From a virus, in the IMG/VR virus record IMGVR_UViG_3300042908_000680, positions 85,499 to 149,498 of that record: a DNA stretch of 64,000 bases, one strand, 5' to 3'. The translations under genes and the position numbers were made by a program. The notes under the pieces were generated by a model. It did no database searches, was not told where the DNA came from, and saw only the letters and a program-made list of their open reading frames with translations. Each line of letters begins with the position of its first letter. Positions within the stretch are counted from its first letter, which is position 1. Shown in pieces: positions 21,541 to 29,279 of the stretch.

Positions 21541-21563
21541 AAAAAGGGGCGGTTTCCCGCCCC
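21540..21563 (-). terminator. Rho-independent terminator at the convergent junction
   Basis: A 7-bp all-GC stem (GGGGCGG/CCGCCCC, 21546-21552 with 21557-21563) closes a four-base loop that reads GAAA (GNRA type) in the minus-strand RNA, followed by six T on that strand. This is a canonical terminator for the long leftward transcription unit. The stop codon of the plus-strand 242-aa gene lies within the A/T tract. Plus-strand transcripts would make the same hairpin but lack a U tract, so termination in that direction would be weaker. Confidence 0.9.
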
Positions 21564-21570
21564 CCAATCA

Positions 21571-21852
21571 TCAGTAATTCCAGCACCTATGTCTGTGTCT
21601 TACGACCGGCATAGGTGTTGTTGTATAGTAAGGATATCCCCAATAAATTCTTTGATCAATAATTGGTTGAGGATAAACTACTATTGGCACAGGAACCGTA
21701 ACTATTAACTGCGGTGCTTGGTACACCATAGTTTGGATAACCACCGGTTGCTGAACAACAGGAACCGGTTGTGGTACAATGTAAACTGGATAATTAGCAA
21801 ATCCCTCATTTGATATCCCTATCAGCATAAATAGTATTGCTAAACATCTCAT
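21571..21852 (-). CDS. Small secreted Pro/Val/Tyr-rich protein
   Basis: The start at 21852 gives a 93-residue protein and an ATGA overlap with the zinc-ribbon gene; an upstream in-frame start at 21888 would put charged residues before the signal. Residues 1-19 are a clear signal peptide (basic start, CLAILFMLIGI core, GFA before the mature NYPVY). The mature part is a low-complexity series of Pro-Val, Gln-Pro and Tyr-Pro units, ending in a His/Arg/Cys-rich tail. This composition suits an extended, cell-surface or periplasmic peptide. It is the last gene before the terminator. No function is recognised. Confidence 0.7.
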   Translation of the reverse strand: MRCLAILFMLIGISNEGFANYPVYIVPQPVPVVQQPVVIQTMVYQAPQLIVTVPVPIVVYPQPIIDQRIYWGYPYYTTTPMPVVRHRHRCWNY

Positions 21853-22184
21853 TCTGCCTTCTCCGTCTTTGGATTCCACTTGACCCAACCGTTATCGGAA
21901 AGCCAGTTACCTTCATTGTCCTTACGCTTTGGAAATAGACCGCCACCCTTCTTATGGACACCGAATGATAGTCTAGCACCACACTTCATACAGCGAAGTT
22001 CATAGTACTGGTTATCATCAACGGTACGAACCACAAATCGAATATCATCAGATCCACACTTGCCACATGTGGTTTCCTCAAATACTTCTTGGAATCTACT
22101 TAATTCATTAAATAGATCCTTCTGTGATTCACCTTCTATTTCTGCCTGTAGTCTGCCATTCTTTGTTGTATATAGAATCTTCAT
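21849..22184 (-). CDS. Zinc-ribbon protein (111 aa)
   Basis: A four-cysteine zinc ribbon is formed by C40-x2-C43 and C65-x2-C68 (TTCGKCGS and LRCMKCGA). The N-terminal 35 residues are an acidic, partly helical segment, and the tail is Trp-rich and basic. It overlaps the probable annealing-protein gene by ATGA, so the two are probably co-translated. Small zinc-ribbon proteins of this form are often found beside phage recombination genes; a single-stranded nucleic acid or protein-docking role is an inference. Confidence 0.75.
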   Translation of the reverse strand: MKILYTTKNGRLQAEIEGESQKDLFNELSRFQEVFEETTCGKCGSDDIRFVVRTVDDNQYYELRCMKCGARLSFGVHKKGGGLFPKRKDNEGNWLSDNGWVKWNPKTEKAE

Positions 22185-22936
22185 TTACGCCACTCCTGTT
22201 TATAGCCTATAATATCTTGTGGAATTGAACTCTTATCACGCTGATAATCGTTTAGTGAATCAATAATTTCACTAGCGATCTTCTTAGAAACCTTCTTACC
22301 GCTATCAACACTAAAACGTGCAAATAGCTTTTCTCCATCAATATTGAGTTGCTTGCACTTTACATCAATAAAGTTGTATTGTGCATCACTCATTCTACTC
22401 TGATCGTCATACTCACCCTCACTAGCATTCTTAGTATTAGAAATATCCCTGACGATCTTTGCTGTATCCTTCTTAGTTAATTCTTCGGCAGCAACACCCT
22501 TAATCTTTAGTGCCTTACGCAAAGCTCTTGCTTCTGCTCTAGTGCTAGCAATAGCCACCGCAAAGGCACAGAACATATCATCAGTATTGCCCTCCCAAGA
22601 ATCTGCCACTTCTGCATATCTCATACCATTTGCAAATTCTACACTAAATATAACGGTTGCTCTACCGTGATGATCTTCTCTTTGAACTGGAAAGACCTGT
22701 GTTGGGCCACTAAACATAATTGGACCCAGCACAAGCTCTGCTACACGCCTCAAACCAGCAACCAGAGGATGACCATCAACCATCTCTGACTCAGTAAATA
22801 GAGTCATAGCATAATCGTGCCACTCTGGGGAAAGCATGGATGGAACATCTGACATTATAACGTCCTTAACTGATGTGTTTGTGTTACTAGGCGACGATAA
22901 TACTACTTCTTCAAAAATACTTTCAATATTGCTCAT
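22181..22936 (-). CDS. Probable single-strand DNA annealing protein (Rad52/Erf-like superfamily)
   Basis: The 251-residue protein has a beta-rich core at about 75-115 (ATVIFSVEFANGMRYAEVADS) followed by a helix with alternating Ala and Arg (AVAIASTRAEARALRKALK, about 126-144). That strand-helix pattern is the signature seen in Rad52, Erf and related phage annealing proteins. The C-terminal region after residue 165 is a separate helical domain that could bind partners such as SSB. Gene neighbours are a zinc ribbon and an endonuclease, and RecA and SSB are encoded elsewhere in the unit. Function would be strand annealing during recombination and repair. The family call is from pattern recognition only. 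Confidence 0.55.
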   Translation of the reverse strand: MSNIESIFEEVVLSSPSNTNTSVKDVIMSDVPSMLSPEWHDYAMTLFTESEMVDGHPLVAGLRRVAELVLGPIMFSGPTQVFPVQREDHHGRATVIFSVEFANGMRYAEVADSWEGNTDDMFCAFAVAIASTRAEARALRKALKIKGVAAEELTKKDTAKIVRDISNTKNASEGEYDDQSRMSDAQYNFIDVKCKQLNIDGEKLFARFSVDSGKKVSKKIASEIIDSLNDYQRDKSSIPQDIIGYKQEWRK

Positions 22937-23700
22937 ATTTCAATCTCTATATACCTTTCTGATTTTGGAGGGAACGACTCCTTTATTTTACTCAAGCATT
23001 TCAAAATGTCAAGTCTCAACTTCTCCTTATCGGCTAAACAAACCGAGTCAGATAAGTTTTTTATTCTCAAAATAACCATCCCTTTGCTTAGGATAAGACC
23101 GCTCTTTTGAGTATCGGCTTTTATTTGCTTTTGAAGCTTCTCTTCTCCCCATATTGGCAAGAAGTGAGATGGGCCGTCTACTTCTATTATAGTCTTGATC
23201 GATGGAACGTACATGTCAAGTTCCATGTCATGATTTTGGATAAGGTGCTTTTTATGATATTCAACACTATATCCCGCTTTAGTTATTTCTTCATATAAAA
23301 ACTTCTCTAATTTAGATCCTTCCTTGCCAGCAATTTGAATACTCTTAATAGCAGCACTCATCATCTTGTCCTTTTCAACGTCTGATAATTCTTCCCATCT
23401 TTTCTTAGATTGGGATACTCTTGACTCATATATCTCGTCAGACATATCATCCCAATACTTTTTAAGTCCAGAACTAATCTTGAGTTTTTCTTCTTTAGTT
23501 CTTATTTTCCCACTAGTAGGATGAGTAGCTGTGCCGCTCTCTATAGCGTTCTTTTGTGCTTCGCTCTTAGTTTTAAGATTAACACCACTTTTGATAAGAA
23601 TACGTCTTATACGATTGGGATAAGTATTTAACTCTTCCGCAATCTCATAAGTACTCTTATGCTGTTTGGTATACATTGTTATTATTTGATTTGTGTTCAT
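22933..23700 (-). CDS. Homing-type endonuclease: HTH and NUMOD-like repeats plus PD-(D/E)XK domain
   Basis: Residues about 10-38 form a helix-turn-helix (YEIAEELNTYPNRIRRIL). Residues about 64-125 hold two NUMOD3-like DNA-binding repeats (TKEEKLKIS, then ESRVSQSKKRWEEL). Residues about 135-225 form a Vsr/EDxHD-like PD-(D/E)XK nuclease: ELDMYVPS followed by IIEVDGPSHF, then a KADTQKSGLI helix and a VILRIKN strand. The start at 23700 has GGAG seven bases upstream. The gene overlaps its upstream neighbour by 44 bases and its downstream neighbour by four, as expected for an intruding selfish gene. It would nick or cut near its own insertion site. It sits exactly where the glycan island meets the recombination genes. 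Confidence 0.75.
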   Translation of the reverse strand: MNTNQIITMYTKQHKSTYEIAEELNTYPNRIRRILIKSGVNLKTKSEAQKNAIESGTATHPTSGKIRTKEEKLKISSGLKKYWDDMSDEIYESRVSQSKKRWEELSDVEKDKMMSAAIKSIQIAGKEGSKLEKFLYEEITKAGYSVEYHKKHLIQNHDMELDMYVPSIKTIIEVDGPSHFLPIWGEEKLQKQIKADTQKSGLILSKGMVILRIKNLSDSVCLADKEKLRLDILKCLSKIKESFPPKSERYIEIEI

Positions 23701-24145
23701 CTTTGCACTCCGATAATAGGTCTACGATATTTTCAAAATTTTCTGAGACTCCAACGGGCTTCTTGCCGGTTAGTCTATATATTTCTTTTTGGTCTTTTTC
23801 TGATCTACAAATAATTTTTACTTCGTTTCTTGTAGACATTACCAAGTTTAATACATTCTTTTCTTGTTGCCACCCATGATAATAAAATATGTTGATATTG
23901 TTTACTATGTTCAAAGCGGTGTTTAAGGCATTTAAAGATGTAACTACCAGATTACCATTAAAACTCCACAAATCTGTAGAGTTGAACATCCCACACCTTG
24001 TATTATTTGGATTAAAAGCGATGTCATCATAAAATATACTAATATCATGAACTAGTTTATTAGATATATTGTCATCTACTAATTTGCTTACACTATTGAG
24101 TTGTTCGGTGTCCATCAAGTTACTTATATATATTCCTAAATTCAT
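23657..24145 (-). CDS. Unknown protein at the end of the glycan island (162 aa)
   Basis: No family is recognised. The protein has no signal peptide or membrane helix and shows alternating beta and alpha segments (NLGIYISNL, INIFYYHGW, EVKIICRSE), which suggests a Rossmann-like fold. The last residues are low-complexity (KSNNNNVYQTA) and are encoded within the 44-base overlap with the endonuclease gene, so the C-terminus may have been changed by that insertion. It directly follows the GT-D-like gene and may belong to the same glycan pathway. Confidence 0.6.
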   Translation of the reverse strand: MNLGIYISNLMDTEQLNSVSKLVDDNISNKLVHDISIFYDDIAFNPNNTRCGMFNSTDLWSFNGNLVVTSLNALNTALNIVNNINIFYYHGWQQEKNVLNLVMSTRNEVKIICRSEKDQKEIYRLTGKKPVGVSENFENIVDLLSECKDEHKSNNNNVYQTA

Positions 24146-24146
24146 A

Positions 24147-24869
24147 TTATTTTCCCCAAGAACATGTTAGATTTGAAAAAATATTGTTTCCCATATAATA
24201 ATGTCGCTCAAATCCAGCAGATTGTAGGAATGGATTGAGAGTTGAACCTATGTCTAAATAAGTGTGTTCGTCGCAATATTTTGTTAATTCGTGACATAGT
24301 ATATTACCAAAAGGACCACAACAAAACAAGAAAAGCACATTTTTTTCTGTTAGCTTAGATATCATTTCTTTAGCGGATGATATTGCGTCCCAATTATATG
24401 CCCAAGCATTATTCTCAACACGAAATACAACGTGTGGTCTAAATGGCAACCTCTCTATGTTAGCATTTTTATTACAAAATAATACTACTGGACGCTCCTT
24501 ATATAGAGGCAATATATTGCTTACATAATAATTGTAATTACTATTTACCCACAAGTTAGCCCAAGTCAAATGATCATCATCTTGACCAGAAAAATCATAC
24601 ATCTCATTAAATGTTTCAGTTCCCTGACAGCAAGGGCAGGATATTCCAACATAATAGTTGGGATGTTTATAATGAAATGAATCTATCAGTGCTTGTCTTT
24701 TGTTTTGATCTTCTGGATCGTCTGGATTAAACCAAAACTCACCATTGTTTATTGGTTTGTTTTGCATAACTGCCCATTCGCCATCAGCGTACTTTGAAAA
24801 GCTAAAGTTTTCTTCATTTAATAACTTTTCTCTAAAGAGCATTATATCCTGACGGAATATTTTTGTCAT
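24147..24869 (-). CDS. GT-D-type glycosyltransferase-like protein (DUF1792-like)
   Basis: Residues about 22-34 (FSFSKYADGEWAV) match the conserved DGE motif of GT-D-fold glycosyltransferases, usually written RFGDGE. Residues about 178-210 (NVLFLFCCGPFGNILCHEL, then TYLDIGS) match the GPxxxxL and DIG motifs near the end of the same family. Length (240 aa) fits. The enzyme would add a hexose to a glycan acceptor. A CPCCQG cluster near residue 78 is unusual and may bind metal. ATGA overlap links it to the epimerase gene upstream. Confidence 0.6.
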   Translation of the reverse strand: MTKIFRQDIMLFREKLLNEENFSFSKYADGEWAVMQNKPINNGEFWFNPDDPEDQNKRQALIDSFHYKHPNYYVGISCPCCQGTETFNEMYDFSGQDDDHLTWANLWVNSNYNYYVSNILPLYKERPVVLFCNKNANIERLPFRPHVVFRVENNAWAYNWDAISSAKEMISKLTEKNVLFLFCCGPFGNILCHELTKYCDEHTYLDIGSTLNPFLQSAGFERHYYMGNNIFSNLTCSWGK

Positions 24870-25861
24870 AATTTCTCCAATATCTCAAGTATCTTTTGAC
24901 TAGACTTTCCATCTCCATAGGGACATCTACTATTTACCAATTCCATTGTTATGGTGCTGAAAATCTCAAATAGCATATCTGGAAATGGACATAACCATGA
25001 AAATATATATTCCCCTTCAATTCGCTCCGTTGTTGTTCTACATACTATACATTTCTTTTTTAAGAATGAAGATTCCTCTTGTAACCCTCCGCTATCAGTT
25101 ATAACAAGTCCGCATCTAGACAAATAATTTTTACATTGTTCATGTGTTATTGGATCTATTACTTTGACATTTTTTAATATACTTTTATGTTTTTGTATTT
25201 CTGGATTAAGATGCATTGGGAAAACAAACTTAAGATTTGGATTATTAATTGCTAAGTCATTTATAGATTTAAACCATTTGTCCATTATTGGTAAGTTCTC
25301 TCGCCTGTGCATAGTAATAAAAACCAAATTGCTTATCGTCGGAACTACATCTAAAAGATTATCTAATACAGTGTTACCAATGACATAAGCTTTGCTATTA
25401 TTACTCATAACATGTCTTAAGTTTTCTTTAGACTGACTAGTTGGGCATAGGTGAATATCTGCCATAGCACCTATTGATATTCTATTAAATTCTTCTGGAT
25501 ATGGATTTTCTTTGTCCCAGCTTCTAAGTCCAGCCTCTAGGTGTATGATCTTTAATTTTCTATGGAATGAGGCCAAAGCTAAAGCAAATGCTGATGTTGT
25601 GTCACCTTGAACCATAACGTGGGTTATCTTATCTGTATATTTATCAATTTCTGATAGAATACTAGTTACTATAGAATCTAATCTATTAGTTCCATTGCTA
25701 ATATTTAAATATGAAACTTTATATTTTTTTACAGAATTATCTATCAAAGACCCGTGCTGCCCAGTGCATAGGATTTTAAATGGTATTTTCCCATTTATTT
25801 TTTCTATTACTGGCTTGATTTTTATCCACTCTGGACGAGTCCCAAATCCTATTAATATCAT
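24866..25861 (-). CDS. wecB: UDP-N-acetylglucosamine 2-epimerase
   Basis: The sequence follows the WecB/MnaA family throughout: FGTRPEWIK at 6-14, GQHG at 34-37, QGDTTSAFA (D87), HLEAGLRS (E109), PYPEEFNR at 120-127, MHRREN (H185) and TDSGGLQEES near 255. These are the substrate-binding and catalytic residues. The enzyme interconverts UDP-GlcNAc and UDP-ManNAc in the cytoplasm and supplies an activated sugar for glycan synthesis. At 331 residues it is somewhat shorter than bacterial forms of about 370. ATGA overlaps on both sides place it in a tightly coupled glycosyltransferase operon. Confidence 0.9.
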   Translation of the reverse strand: MILIGFGTRPEWIKIKPVIEKINGKIPFKILCTGQHGSLIDNSVKKYKVSYLNISNGTNRLDSIVTSILSEIDKYTDKITHVMVQGDTTSAFALALASFHRKLKIIHLEAGLRSWDKENPYPEEFNRISIGAMADIHLCPTSQSKENLRHVMSNNSKAYVIGNTVLDNLLDVVPTISNLVFITMHRRENLPIMDKWFKSINDLAINNPNLKFVFPMHLNPEIQKHKSILKNVKVIDPITHEQCKNYLSRCGLVITDSGGLQEESSFLKKKCIVCRTTTERIEGEYIFSWLCPFPDMLFEIFSTITMELVNSRCPYGDGKSSQKILEILEKL

Positions 25862-26598
25862 TCTGAATCCTTTGCTAATTCATATCCCTGAGAAAGCATA
25901 AAGTTCCAATAACTATTTGCCTGCATATGACCAGACGATGTTCTTGAAGTAGCAACCATGTCTTCACCATATTTGCTAGGATTCGTGGATGCCCATAAGT
26001 TTGGATCTTCTTCTGGCTGTGGTGGTATGTAAGAGTATAGTCCTAATCTTTTTTGCAAAACGTAGGAAAAGTGCATATCCTCACCTCCAGAAATAAGTTG
26101 AACATTTGGCATATCTAACCAATAAAATCTAAGCCAATCTTTTTCAAAGAACCATGAATGACCTATTATATCAACTCTTTTTATTTCTTTATTTCCCTTA
26201 CCAACGCCTTCGTATTTACAACCGGGATAATTAGCATAATCGCTATCAGTAAATCTTACTCCTCGACCACCTATTAATCCATTAGTGGTCTGAGACACAT
26301 TGAGACAATGTTCCACCCATTTCTTCCCCGGTATAGTATCATCATCAATCATACAAATATACTTAGTATTTGCATTCAAAGCAAAAGCAAATCTAGCCCA
26401 TACGCCAAGGTTCTCGTTACAAAAAGCAGTAGTGCATTGAGATAGAATTTCTGATGGAAATAGGTTGAATGTTTCCTCATTATAATTGCCCCAGAACATT
26501 ATTTGAATGTCTTTGTGAGTTTGATTCTTTATAGCATCATATTGCTCTCTCAAAGCCTGCGGTCTTCTATAACCGTTAAGTATGACTGTTACGCTCAT
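25858..26598 (-). CDS. Family 2 glycosyltransferase
   Basis: GT-A fold: an N-terminal strand (VTVILNGYRRPQ) is followed by a nucleotide-binding region and an IDDDTIPG motif (D85-D87) that coordinates the metal and sugar nucleotide. A later SGGEDMHFSY segment near residue 168 corresponds to the catalytic ED region. The 246-residue length fits a single-domain enzyme. It probably transfers a sugar from a nucleotide donor; donor and acceptor are unknown. The start overlaps the upstream stop by ATGA. Confidence 0.8.
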   Translation of the reverse strand: MSVTVILNGYRRPQALREQYDAIKNQTHKDIQIMFWGNYNEETFNLFPSEILSQCTTAFCNENLGVWARFAFALNANTKYICMIDDDTIPGKKWVEHCLNVSQTTNGLIGGRGVRFTDSDYANYPGCKYEGVGKGNKEIKRVDIIGHSWFFEKDWLRFYWLDMPNVQLISGGEDMHFSYVLQKRLGLYSYIPPQPEEDPNLWASTNPSKYGEDMVATSRTSSGHMQANSYWNFMLSQGYELAKDSE

Positions 26599-27404
26599 GA
26601 TTTGTTTATTTCATCCTCCATCTTATTGGCTAAATCTGATAAAGATAGTTGTGATAACAGCGACTTTACCCTGTGCAAACATGTATGTTTATTTTTAACA
26701 GAGGATAGTAGTTTTTGCCCTTTAAATATATTATCTATCTTATCTAAGTCATTGGAGTCTTTTGTATCGAATATAACCTTTGTTCCACTATATATAGCAT
26801 TAAAAGATAGCTGAGATCCAACATAAAGGCTATTTTTAAAAACTATCTCATCATAGTTATCAAAGATATTATTCAATAATGTAATGGGTAAAAACATATC
26901 GACATATTGTGACACTTCTTGGTTTATAGTTGCATAGTGGTATGTTCCATCAAGATCTACAATTTCTTCTTGCTTATTGACAAAAATTAATTTATTAATA
27001 GAGTACTGCTTGGTGTCATTTTTTAGAAAGGTGTCGGCTCCCGATAAGATCCTAAAATACTTAGCATTATCTACCTTGATGTCATTAAAACCAAAGAAAA
27101 TAGGTGTTATATTTTGTGATAATAGGGCAGAGCAAACGCCATTTATACTATCTAATTTAGTCCAATTTGTATTGATGACGGTCTGTACTTTCTTGTTATC
27201 ACTCAAGTAAGAAGCAATATCTTTGGTGATGTGAGCTAGGTGGGTTATAAAAATATCGGGGTTAACTGCATCAAAGTTGTCATATGCACTTTGATTATTG
27301 TTAAACATCTCAGAGCTTACACCCTCTAGCAAATTTAATCCACCATTGAAATAATAAGGCTCAGTATTCCAAGGGTTGCTGTAATTAGATATTAAAAATT
27401 TCAT
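26595..27404 (-). CDS. Glycan-island protein, possible GT-B-like (269 aa)
   Basis: The 269-residue protein alternates hydrophobic strands and helices (PDIFITHLAHI, VQTVINTNW, ITPIFFGFND) like a Rossmann fold. A late segment (NSLYVGSQLSFNAIYSGTKVIFD) resembles the region of GT-B enzymes where the donor nucleotide is held and a second Rossmann domain begins. No glycosyltransferase catalytic motif can be confirmed, so this is a contextual call. It overlaps the nucleotidyltransferase-like gene upstream by 20 bases and the GT2 gene downstream by four. Confidence 0.55.
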   Translation of the reverse strand: MKFLISNYSNPWNTEPYYFNGGLNLLEGVSSEMFNNNQSAYDNFDAVNPDIFITHLAHITKDIASYLSDNKKVQTVINTNWTKLDSINGVCSALLSQNITPIFFGFNDIKVDNAKYFRILSGADTFLKNDTKQYSINKLIFVNKQEEIVDLDGTYHYATINQEVSQYVDMFLPITLLNNIFDNYDEIVFKNSLYVGSQLSFNAIYSGTKVIFDTKDSNDLDKIDNIFKGQKLLSSVKNKHTCLHRVKSLLSQLSLSDLANKMEDEINKS

Positions 27405-28155
27405 GGTTGTCCTTTATGTTATGATATGTCTTAATGTTGCTTATTTTATAAATTGGAAACTTGTTCTCTACGCAAAGAATTTCATATTTATTCTTTAAAA
27501 GATCGTTCATAGCCTCAAAGATAAACTTCTTTTTGCTCTCGTCATTATTTAAAAATTTTCTTATATTCTCTATTGCGTCTATTCCATTTATATATATTAG
27601 TTCCGACCAAGTTCTATAAGCACCAAATGAAAAGTGTTGTGCTTTGTTTTCAGAATTGATATTTATACCAACTTCTAAATTTTCAGACGGGTGTTTTTCT
27701 ATCAAAGCGCATATTTTACTCGTATCTATATTGATAAGAGTTTTCTTATGAATCAATAGGCTCCCGTCCAATATTAATATTTTGTCATTAAGAGTATTGT
27801 TTATAGCTAACCTAGCACCCTCACATGAGTTGCAAGAGTTAAATATTTGGTTTTCGACTAACCTTATATTTATGTTCTTATATTTTGATCTAACATATTT
27901 GTATATTTTTTCTGAATCAAATCCGACACATAGTATTATCTCGTAGTTTGAAAAAGTCTTTTTTATAGCATCTATTTGTAAATCGATCAGACATTTGTTG
28001 TTTATGCTAACTAATGACGTTGGACCATAAGACTTCATTCTATATCCCGGTAAGTCGCATAAAATGACTATGCTTATCAAGTCTGCTTGTACTTTATCTT
28101 CTTTTATTGGAACAGTTTTTATCTTGTTGTTCTTTTTTGTTCTTGTTTTAGACAT
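27385..28155 (-). CDS. Sugar-nucleotidyltransferase-like protein with altered active site
   Basis: The start at 28155 (one base after the upstream stop, GAG nearby) is preferred over 28191, which overlaps the upstream gene and lacks a ribosome binding site. After a basic N-terminal tail, residues about 26-52 follow the opening of NTP-transferase (GlmU/RmlA/MobA-type) domains: ISIVILCDLPGYRM, then GPTSLVSINNK. The usual GxGTRM loop is changed, and the lysine of the PKSL motif is replaced by threonine (T46), so activity is uncertain. ILILDGSLLI near residue 120 matches the metal-binding LxGD region. It may activate a sugar for the neighbouring transferases or be a non-catalytic relative. Confidence 0.6.
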   Translation of the reverse strand: MSKTRTKKNNKIKTVPIKEDKVQADLISIVILCDLPGYRMKSYGPTSLVSINNKCLIDLQIDAIKKTFSNYEIILCVGFDSEKIYKYVRSKYKNINIRLVENQIFNSCNSCEGARLAINNTLNDKILILDGSLLIHKKTLINIDTSKICALIEKHPSENLEVGININSENKAQHFSFGAYRTWSELIYINGIDAIENIRKFLNNDESKKKFIFEAMNDLLKNKYEILCVENKFPIYKISNIKTYHNIKDNHEIFNI

Positions 28156-28156
28156 C

Positions 28157-28891
28157 TTAAAGCTCAATGTATAAATTTTCTTTTTTAGCATCTTCTATCA
28201 TAATGGCAATATTATTTTCATATTCTGAATATAGATTTTGATATATAATTCTACAGGCTGTATTAGATATTGTGAGCTTATTATCATCCTTACACAAAAT
28301 AAATCTTTTTAGATCATCATTCACTAATTTATCAACACTAGTAATGAAATCAGAAAAATTATCTATGTTGTTTTTATTTAATATCAAGTGAAATGAATTC
28401 CTAGATTTTGATAGGAATGAATGTATATAATCTGTCTTGTCGAAGTAAACTGATAAGCTAGTATTAGGATAATTGGCATGAATACTTATTGTTTCTTCTT
28501 TTTGAGTTTTATCGCAAGTATAAGATTGAAAAAGAGATATTACGTATTTTTTTTGAGGATAATCTAATTTGCCAATTTCTTCTATAATTTTATCCCTATA
28601 CTGATTGTCTATATCATCACAATCTATTAATATATCAAAACTAAGACAAGACTCTTTCTTGGCTTTAGTTACGTCTTTTACCCCATCATTCCACTTTATA
28701 TTTCTATAGAGATTACATAGCCTATTTATTACATAAAACTCTTTTGAATCATCATAGGCTTCTATAACTAAATCTCCAAATTTGGAAACTCTGTTATCTT
28801 CACACCCAACCTGTGTGTTATCTTCGTAGATAGCAAATACACAATTTTTACAACTGGTTTGCTTAGTTGGATCGGGAGGCATGTAATTCAT
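28157..28891 (-). CDS. Cys-cluster protein of the glycan island (244 aa)
   Basis: The N-terminal 65 residues hold four cysteines in the order C14-x2-C17, C30 and C59 (SCKNCVFA, VGCEDNR, RLCNLYR), a pattern that can bind zinc or an iron-sulphur cluster. The middle (SFDILIDCDD and KKYVISLFQS) looks like a degraded GT-A type nucleotide-binding fold without a clear DxD. AAGGA lies upstream of the start at 28891. The gene overlaps the truncated methyltransferase gene by 29 bases. Its function is unknown; position argues for glycan or surface modification. Confidence 0.6.
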   Translation of the reverse strand: MNYMPPDPTKQTSCKNCVFAIYEDNTQVGCEDNRVSKFGDLVIEAYDDSKEFYVINRLCNLYRNIKWNDGVKDVTKAKKESCLSFDILIDCDDIDNQYRDKIIEEIGKLDYPQKKYVISLFQSYTCDKTQKEETISIHANYPNTSLSVYFDKTDYIHSFLSKSRNSFHLILNKNNIDNFSDFITSVDKLVNDDLKRFILCKDDNKLTISNTACRIIYQNLYSEYENNIAIMIEDAKKENLYIEL

Positions 28892-29279
28892 ATACTGATC
28901 CTTTCAAAGTAACTTTTTCTATGGCAAGACCTAAAGATGACAATTTATTGCACAATTCTTTAGAATCATATATACCATTTTTGCTAAAAACAACTTCATT
29001 ATATGTTTTTGCGTCTATAACTCTATTTATCAAATCTCTACTAATACAATTAACATCTATACCACTGATTACAACTTTGCCATTTCTTCTAAGAATACGC
29101 CTAACAGAATTTAATAGATTGTCTAGTGACTTATATGATACGCTCTCTATAGATCCTATCATTAATATTGATGATACCGAATTATCTGGAACATCTACAT
29201 TTAAAACTTCATTATCTAAAAATGCTGGATTGTATCCATCTATACAATCTTTTATGTCTGTTAATATCTGTAATTTCAT
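28863..29279 (-). CDS. Truncated class I SAM methyltransferase-like protein
   Basis: The 138-residue protein reads as the second half of a class I SAM-dependent methyltransferase. VPDNSVSSILMIGS is the motif II acidic strand region, followed by a helix and RILRRNGKVVISG, the characteristic post-motif strand. The N-terminal glycine-rich SAM-binding loop (motif I) is missing, so the protein may be inactive or need a partner. It overlaps the upstream GT4 gene by ATGA. Confidence 0.55.
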   Translation of the reverse strand: MKLQILTDIKDCIDGYNPAFLDNEVLNVDVPDNSVSSILMIGSIESVSYKSLDNLLNSVRRILRRNGKVVISGIDVNCISRDLINRVIDAKTYNEVVFSKNGIYDSKELCNKLSSLGLAIEKVTLKGSVYELHASRSN

